This document shows positions 59,318-64,000 of a stretch of DNA of 64,000 bases, piece after piece (the stretch's first letter is position 1; each line of letters opens with the position of its first letter). Source of the stretch: Cupriavidus basilensis (GTDB lineage: Bacteria; Pseudomonadota; Gammaproteobacteria; Burkholderiales; Burkholderiaceae). The position numbers and the translations under genes were made by a program. The stretch is from the NCBI RefSeq assembly GCF_029335485.1, contig NZ_JARJLM010000484.1:1-64000 (forward strand). Direction: 5' to 3'. The notes beneath the pieces were generated by a model. It was given only the letters and a program-made list of their open reading frames with translations. It ran no database searches and had not been told where the DNA came from.

Positions 59318-59518
59318 TCAGCGCTGGCGAGGGGCCTTTGCCGTTAGCGGCTGGCTGCGGATCGCTTCCTCGAGCAGGTCGGCAAGCGCCCGCGTGCGTC
59401 GTTCCGCAAGCTGTTGGGCAGTGGGTTGCTGCGCGGGCGGCCGCGTGTCGGATCCCATCTCCTTCGCGACATCCACGCGACGGAAGGTATCGATCATCGA
59501 ATTCGGATTCTGGAACAT
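59318..59518 (-). CDS. Small hypothetical host protein
   Basis: 66 residues. FQNPNSMIDTFRRVDVAKEM, then QQLAERRTRALADLLEEAIR, a helical segment with natural composition. A longer reading to 60622 covers non-coding sequence and is rejected. Function unknown. Confidence 0.45.
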   Translation of the reverse strand: MFQNPNSMIDTFRRVDVAKEMGSDTRPPAQQPTAQQLAERRTRALADLLEEAIRSQPLTAKAPRQR

Positions 59519-59692
59519 GAAAATCAGGGTCCAAGGCTGCTGGAATTGGTGCGATAAGGACTGGTAGTCCCGCGTCGAGCGGTTTGGCCGCATTGTGCGC
59601 CCGCGTGGACCGGGAACGATCCCCCTTGTCGGGGTAATCGGTTGGGACTGATCACAGTGGGCGGGCGTTGCCCGAAGCCCCTGCCGCTGGCG

Positions 59693-59722
59693 AAAAAAAA
59701 GCCCGCCAACTGACGGGCGGGC
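59693..59722 (-). terminator. Rho-independent terminator (leftward)
   Basis: On the minus strand, GCCCGCC CGTCAGTT GGCGGGC is followed by eight T. It ends transcripts of the 59905-60579 gene. The stretch 59519-59904 otherwise shows no gene. Confidence 0.85.
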
Positions 59723-59904
59723 ACTAAGAAGTGACGTTGGGCGGGACGCTTTTCCCGCCCGCGCATAGTGTCTCATTGCGCACCAGGGCCGGGGAGCCCC
59801 AATAGGGAGGGGTTTGTGCTTCGCCACTGACTTGACTTGGATCAACATCCCACTTACGGCGGCATGTTCTCCGGCCCGGCGCGCAAGTGGTCCCAGGGCA
59901 GGCT

Positions 59905-60579
59905 TCAACGACTCTGGTCCGCCGTGCGCGGGACGAAGCGCCAGCCACTGCGTTCCAGCGCAAAGGCAAAGCCCGTCACACGCTTGTCGGGCTCGCCGCC
60001 CATCGAGACTACGGCGTCGCAGGCCAGATTGCCACTGCCGCGGCTGACCTCGCAGTCGTTCAGTTGCTTGATGACCAGCGACGACGATAGCGCGGTCAGC
60101 TCGGTGGCGTGCTCTCCGGACAGGCCTTCTTTCAACTCGTTGCGCAAAAATTCGCGCATCAAAGCCGTGGCCTGGGCTGCGTCGGGCCCGTTCACGGCAG
60201 GCGTTTCGCGCCGCGCGAGCACCCAGGGCTCGGGGTTGTCGCGAAAGGCCAGGGCGCGGAAGCCCTCGCGCCGGCCCGCCTGGACGCCGACGATGCAGAC
60301 AATCTCGCCGCCGCTGGGCGGCAGGCAGCCTTTGACCGTGTATGCCTTGATGGAAGCCACCAGTGCTGCGGCGAAGGGGGAGCGGGCACGCTCGGCCGCG
60401 GCCGGGTCGGTCTGTTCCAGTTGCCTGAGATGCTCGGCTTCCGACTCCTGGATGGCGACCGTTACCTGCGCTGGCGTGGGGACCAGTGCGGAAACGGCGG
60501 CCGCCGCCGGGGCTGCCAGCACGTTGGCACTGGCACATGCCAGGCAGAAAGACAGGGAGGCGAGAACTGAGGCGCGCAT
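59905..60579 (-). CDS. Hypothetical exported host protein
   Basis: 224 residues. Signal peptide ASVLASLSFCLACASANVLA, then a soluble domain with KGCLPPSGGEIVCIVGVQAG and VTGFAFALERSGWRFVPRTA. Two Cys pairs suggest disulfides. No family recognised. Confidence 0.75.
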   Translation of the reverse strand: MRASVLASLSFCLACASANVLAAPAAAAVSALVPTPAQVTVAIQESEAEHLRQLEQTDPAAAERARSPFAAALVASIKAYTVKGCLPPSGGEIVCIVGVQAGRREGFRALAFRDNPEPWVLARRETPAVNGPDAAQATALMREFLRNELKEGLSGEHATELTALSSSLVIKQLNDCEVSRGSGNLACDAVVSMGGEPDKRVTGFAFALERSGWRFVPRTADQSR

Positions 60580-60802
60580 TGAGGCGAAGGCGGATTGGCA
60601 AGAAAGGGCGGCAGTTTAGCACTTGGGCTGTTGCAGTGAGCAGTTTGCATCACTCGCTGCGTATCGTTCGGTTTTTGCGCCGATTTTGCGAAAAGACCCT
60701 GCATATTGCGCAAAGGAAGTCGTCGCATGGGGGCCCTGCACGCGCGATTCATGTGCCCGCCGGCCTCCGCACCTGCCCTTGAAGCTCTCCTTCCTCGATG
60801 AC

Positions 60803-60952
60803 TCACTTGCGGCGATGAACGATGCGATCCCACCAGTAGTGAAAGGGGTGAGCGTGTTCTGGATACAGCAGGGATTTATGGAAAAATCCCGCACGGATCA
60901 CGAAAGCGTAAAGCAGGACGACTATCCCGAGGAATAGCAGATAGGCTGTCAT
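60803..60952 (-). CDS. Small membrane protein of the host
   Basis: 49 residues from the ATG at 60952, with AGGGAG upstream. One membrane helix (AYLLFLGIVVLLYAFVIRAG) and a His/Trp/Arg-rich end (HPFHYWWDRIVHRRK). Function unknown. Confidence 0.55.
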   Translation of the reverse strand: MTAYLLFLGIVVLLYAFVIRAGFFHKSLLYPEHAHPFHYWWDRIVHRRK

Positions 60953-61218
60953 GGCGGCTCCCTTGTCGGTGACCATGATTGATTGTAGGACGCCGCCCGC
61001 AGCCGCGATGGGCCGCTTGGCGCGCCAGCACTCGCGGGACGGCCGGGGCAATCCGGGCAGGTCGCCGGCCAGGGCCGCAGGAATTCCAGGAGCGTGGCGC
61101 GTCTGCCGTACCCGGCTCGCCGTCAAGCACGGGAATGGCACGCACGGGAGCTTGCACGGGATCCACCTATGATGGAAACGCGCCGGGATATGAAGTCAGG
61201 AGTCAGGAAGCCGCGCCC

Positions 61219-62640
61219 ATGCCAGCCGTCCAGAGTGATATCCCTGCCCGCCTCGACCGCCTGCCGTGGTCGCGCTGGCATTGGCGCGTGGTGGTCGCGC
61301 TGGGCGTAGCCTGGGTGCTGGACGGGCTGGAGGTGACGCTGGTGGGTTCGTTGGGTGGCGTGCTGGAGCGTTCCGACGGACTTGGCCTGAATGCTTCCCA
61401 GGTGGGTTGGCTCGGCTCGCTATACGTAGCCGGCGCGGTCGCGGGCGCGCTGGTATTCGGCAGGCTGGCAGACCGGCTGGGCCGCAAGACCTTGTTCCTT
61501 GTGACGCTGGCCGTGTACATGGCCGCCACGCTCGCGACGGCCTTCTCCACCGGCTTCCTCTTTTTCGCGGTGTGCCGTTTCCTGACCGGGCTGGGCATTG
61601 GCGGAGAATACGCGGCGATCAACTCTGCGATCGACGAATTGATTCCGGCCCGTGTGCGCGGGCGCGTCAACCTGGCCATCAACGGCAGCTTCTGGCTGGG
61701 CGCGGCGCTTGGCGCCGGCCTGAGCCTGCTGCTGCTGGATCCGCGCGTGCTGGGTCCGGCGTTGGGCTGGCGCGCCGCCTTCCTGTTGGGCTCGGTGCTG
61801 GCGGTGGCCATCCTGCTGGTACGCCGCAATGTGCCGGAAAGCCCGCGCTGGCTGCTCTCGCACGGGCGCGGCGGGGAGGCCCTGGCCATCGTTGCCGCGA
61901 TCGAAGCCGAGGTGGGGAGGCAGCACGGTTCCCTGCCGCTGGCCGTGGGCACGGTCGCTTTCCACCGCCGCGCGGCGCCCACCCTCGGCGAGGTCGCGCG
62001 GGTGCTGTGCCGCCGCTACCGTCTGCGCAGCGCGGTGGCGCTGGCGCTGATGGTCTCGCAGGCGTTCTTCTATAACGCGATCTTTTTCACCTATGCGCTC
62101 GTGCTGACGCGATTTCACGGCGTACCCGACAACCGCGTGGGGCTGTATATCTTTCCGTTCGCGCTGGGCAATGTACTGGGGCCACTGTTGCTGGGACCGC
62201 TGTTCGACCAGATGGGCCGCCGCCGCATGATCGGGCTGACCTATGTATTGTCGGGCGTGGGCCTGGCCCTGACGGGTTGGGCCTTTGTGCAGGGCTGGCT
62301 GGATGCGCGCAGCCAGGCACTGTGCTGGTCGGCCGTATTCTTTCTCGCGTCGGCGGCGGCCAGTTCGGCCTACCTGACGGTCAGCGAGGTGTTTCCACTG
62401 GAAACCCGGGCGCTGGCTATCTCCGTGTTCTACGCGGTGGGGACCGGCACCGGCGGCTTTGCCGGCCCGCTCCTGTTCGGCGCCCTGATCGAAAGCGGCA
62501 GCCGCGGGGCAGTGGCCGCCGGCTATGGAGTCGGCGCAGCGCTGGTGATCGGCGCCGGCCTGTTCGCCTTGCGCTATGCGGTCAATGCGGAAAAACGGCC
62601 GCTCGAGGAGATCGCACCGCCGTTGCCGGCGCGCGAATGA
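61219..62640 (+). CDS. MFS transporter (sugar-porter-like / metabolite:H+ symporter type)
   Basis: 473 residues from the ATG at 61219. Twelve membrane spans fit. Motif A is GRLADRLGRKTLFLVTLAVY between helices 2 and 3; LTGLGIGGEYAAINSAIDEL follows in helix 4, and VPESPRWLLSHGR ends the first half. VSEVFPLETRALAISVFYAV is the second-half PET-like motif. It imports or exports a small organic compound; substrate unknown. Confidence 0.9.
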   Translation: MPAVQSDIPARLDRLPWSRWHWRVVVALGVAWVLDGLEVTLVGSLGGVLERSDGLGLNASQVGWLGSLYVAGAVAGALVFGRLADRLGRKTLFLVTLAVYMAATLATAFSTGFLFFAVCRFLTGLGIGGEYAAINSAIDELIPARVRGRVNLAINGSFWLGAALGAGLSLLLLDPRVLGPALGWRAAFLLGSVLAVAILLVRRNVPESPRWLLSHGRGGEALAIVAAIEAEVGRQHGSLPLAVGTVAFHRRAAPTLGEVARVLCRRYRLRSAVALALMVSQAFFYNAIFFTYALVLTRFHGVPDNRVGLYIFPFALGNVLGPLLLGPLFDQMGRRRMIGLTYVLSGVGLALTGWAFVQGWLDARSQALCWSAVFFLASAAASSAYLTVSEVFPLETRALAISVFYAVGTGTGGFAGPLLFGALIESGSRGAVAAGYGVGAALVIGAGLFALRYAVNAEKRPLEEIAPPLPARE

Positions 62641-62739
62641 GGCCCGCCCGCGGCGCCGCTGCGGCGGCAGAGGACACCAGGCCCTGTTTACATTTGCCGA
62701 AATGTGTTCACATCCTGTCATCTGCGTGAGCAGGACAGG

Positions 62740-62884
62740 ATGATTCGAACGCTGCTGAGTGACGATGAATGGAAAAAAGTCGAAGCGATCTTGCCGGGCA
62801 AGGAAGGCGATCGGGGTCGAACGGCTATCGACAATCGCTGGTTCCTCGAAGCGGTGCCATGGATAGGCCGCACCGGCAGCCCGC
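62740..62884 (+). pseudogene. IS5-family transposase, N-terminal fragment
   Basis: About 48 codons match the IS5/IS427-type start: MIRTLLSDDEWKKVEAILPG, then GRTAIDNRWFLEAVPWIGRT. After GSP the sequence stops resembling the family, and the DDE residues are absent. It is not functional. Confidence 0.75.
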
Positions 62885-62953
62885 CCTCCATTCTGCTTCA
62901 CCAAGGAGACGGAAGCGACAAGTATCCTGACATGGAGGGAACGCAAGATCGAG

Positions 62954-63427
62954 TTAGTCGCCTTGGATCCGGGTGATTGACGCGAATCCCTCCTCAACTG
63001 TTGGAGGTTCAAAGAGGGAAGCTACGCTTTCGATACTTTCGTCGGGGACGCGCTTATCCACTGGTCTCTGTGCGTTCCGTATCTTTGCGACGTTAAGCGG
63101 CGTGTCAATCCAGATCGCGTGTATTGCTGCATTTCTTTGACGTGCAATATCTATGATTGGCTTGCGGTGCCTTGCGCCAGGCAAGGCGGCATCAAAGCAG
63201 ATACACGGCGCATGCTCATGCGCGTGCCTGCTAATCCAGTACGATTTCCCCGCCCCTTGCACTCCACAGACGACAAGGATCTGCGGGGGACTTTCCACGT
63301 GACCGGCTAAAGCATGCTCAAGCGCCGCGAAGCTGCTTGACCATGCCGCTTTACTTCTCTCCGGAGTCCACACCCTTCCCTTGGCCGTCTCCAGAAACGC
63401 ATCGGGATTGATCACCTGTATGTCCAT
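62954..63427 (-). CDS. P-loop ATP-binding kinase-like protein
   Basis: 157 residues from the ATG at 63427. Walker A is VVCGVQGAGKSYWISR, and PIIDIARQRNAAIHAIWIDT resembles the lid of polynucleotide or zeta-toxin-type kinases. The protein is small and complete. It lies inside the inverted repeats of an IS5-like element, in place of the transposase body, and runs against the transposase fragment. Possible roles are kinase or toxin. Confidence 0.75.
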   Translation of the reverse strand: MDIQVINPDAFLETAKGRVWTPERSKAAWSSSFAALEHALAGHVESPPQILVVCGVQGAGKSYWISRHAHEHAPCICFDAALPGARHRKPIIDIARQRNAAIHAIWIDTPLNVAKIRNAQRPVDKRVPDESIESVASLFEPPTVEEGFASITRIQGD

Positions 63428-63496
63428 CACTGCAACTTGAACCGGAAAATTAGCCGAGCCATGCTATAGGTTTTTCTGCGCAAATGTGAACAGCTC

Positions 63497-63910
63497 CTAG
63501 ACAGGATCCTTGCGGCGGAACGCCGCCTGCGCGGTGGCGATCAGCCGGCCATGGCTGTCGGTGATTTCGGCGTTGGAGAAAAACACCCGCCGCCCGCCGC
63601 CCACGCGCCGGCCCACCACCTGCAGCGGTTCCACCTGGGCGGAAGAGACATAGTTGACGTTCAGCGAGATGGTGGTGGCGGCGCGCCGTACGCCGTTCTC
63701 CGGGAACAGGCCGGCGTACCCGGCCGCCGCGTCCAGCAGCGTGGCCAGGATGCCGCCCTGCACCACGCCCGTATTGTTGACATGCGCGGCCTGCGGCATC
63801 AGCGACATGCGTACCAGATCGGGCTGCCATTCGACGATGGCGACATCCAGGGATTCGAGAAAAGGATTCTCCAGCGCATAGGGCTGATTGGCGGGGGCAT
63901 TGTCAGGCAT
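63497..63910 (-). CDS. PaaI-type hot-dog thioesterase
   Basis: 137 residues. HVNNTGVVQGGILATLLDAA is the hot-dog signature with the conserved Asn/Gly/Asp, followed by SLNVNYVSSAQVEPLQVVGR and ITDSHGRLIATAQAAFRRKD. It hydrolyses acyl-CoA thioesters. The stop codon touches the IS5-like element, so the last residues may have been altered by the insertion. Confidence 0.9.
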   Translation of the reverse strand: MPDNAPANQPYALENPFLESLDVAIVEWQPDLVRMSLMPQAAHVNNTGVVQGGILATLLDAAAGYAGLFPENGVRRAATTISLNVNYVSSAQVEPLQVVGRRVGGGRRVFFSNAEITDSHGRLIATAQAAFRRKDPV

Positions 63911-64000
63911 GGCTTGCCGGATGGCGGCGGTGAGTTGGAATGGCCGTAATGATAGCCGCCATGTCCATGCGGCGCTGTCAGTGGACCATGCCCGACAGCA

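Larger units (their letters stand above)
62682..63496. mobile_element. IS5-like skeleton carrying a P-loop gene
   Basis: Terminal inverted repeats CCCTGTTTACATTTGCC (62682-62698) and, reversed, GCAAATGTGAACAGCTC (63480-63496) match at about 14 of 17 positions. The total of about 815 bp equals a normal IS5-group element. Inside are a truncated transposase start (62740-62884) and an intact ATP-binding gene in the opposite direction. A target-site duplication is not clear. Confidence 0.75.

Noticed and set aside
59318..60622. A 434-codon leftward frame
   Set aside because: It mixes the out-of-frame region of the exported protein gene with intergenic DNA; only the last 66 codons are kept.
1..64000. 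CRISPR arrays, tRNA or rRNA genes
   Set aside because: No spaced direct repeats other than iterons and DGR repeats, and no cloverleaf-like sequences, were seen on either strand.
63954..64000. End of a further leftward gene
   Set aside because: A few codons before a possible stop near 63980 are too little to support a call.

Overview
The window is high-GC DNA of a betaproteobacterium, most likely a Burkholderiales member of the Cupriavidus/Ralstonia type. This rests on the host genes (RcnB-like periplasmic protein, MFS carrier, PaaI-type thioesterase, alpha/beta hydrolase), the codon use, and phage genes of the kind seen in Burkholderia and Ralstonia phages. About 58.1 kb of it is a complete-looking lambdoid siphoprophage. 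It is bounded by an exact 18-bp direct repeat (436-453 and 58572-58589) and lies between a host alpha/beta hydrolase gene and an rcnB-like gene.

Layout of the prophage. Integrase and excisionase sit at the left end (510-1848). A long, tightly overlapping leftward operon (1928-15443) carries an HNH protein, a C5-cytosine methyltransferase, a cupin, many small proteins, a phage-encoded DNA polymerase sliding-clamp homologue and, embedded in it, a full diversity-generating retroelement (DGR, 8402-11408). The operon starts from a sigma70 promoter at 15489-15517 that is studded with palindromic operators. The immunity region (17048-17975) holds divergent CI-like and Cro-like genes whose predicted transcripts both begin at or next to the start codon. 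Rightward early genes follow: small paralogues with antisense partners, a CII-like regulator, nucleases, and a replication protein whose gene contains four direct iterons at an exact 22-bp period. Late genes run from 31155 to 53828: HNH, TerS/TerL, portal, S49 protease, capsid, connectors, tail tube, G/GT chaperone with a GGGAAAC frameshift site, tape measure, NlpC/P60, J, an SGNH-type spike, holin-like protein, lambda-R-type endolysin and Rz/Rz1. The right end (53979-58358) is an accessory zone with an AT-rich membrane/coiled-coil protein, gene remnants (two SRAP fragments, one Rz1 fragment), a toxin-antitoxin operon with a third gene, and a gene behind a perfect LexA box.

The main discovery is the DGR. 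One template repeat (TR, 9525-9635) lies beside a reverse transcriptase and an Avd-like protein, and two target genes carry variable repeats (VR1 10196-10304, VR2 10769-10877) at their 3' ends. I counted 9 and 10 mismatches to the TR. All 19 fall on template adenines (T on the + strand), the signature of adenine-directed mutagenic retrohoming. Unusually, both targets lie in the early leftward operon rather than in the tail module, so their role is open.

Right of the prophage the host DNA holds rcnB-like, two hypothetical genes, a small membrane protein, an MFS carrier, an IS5-like skeleton whose transposase is replaced by a P-loop kinase gene, and a thioesterase gene whose stop codon abuts that element.
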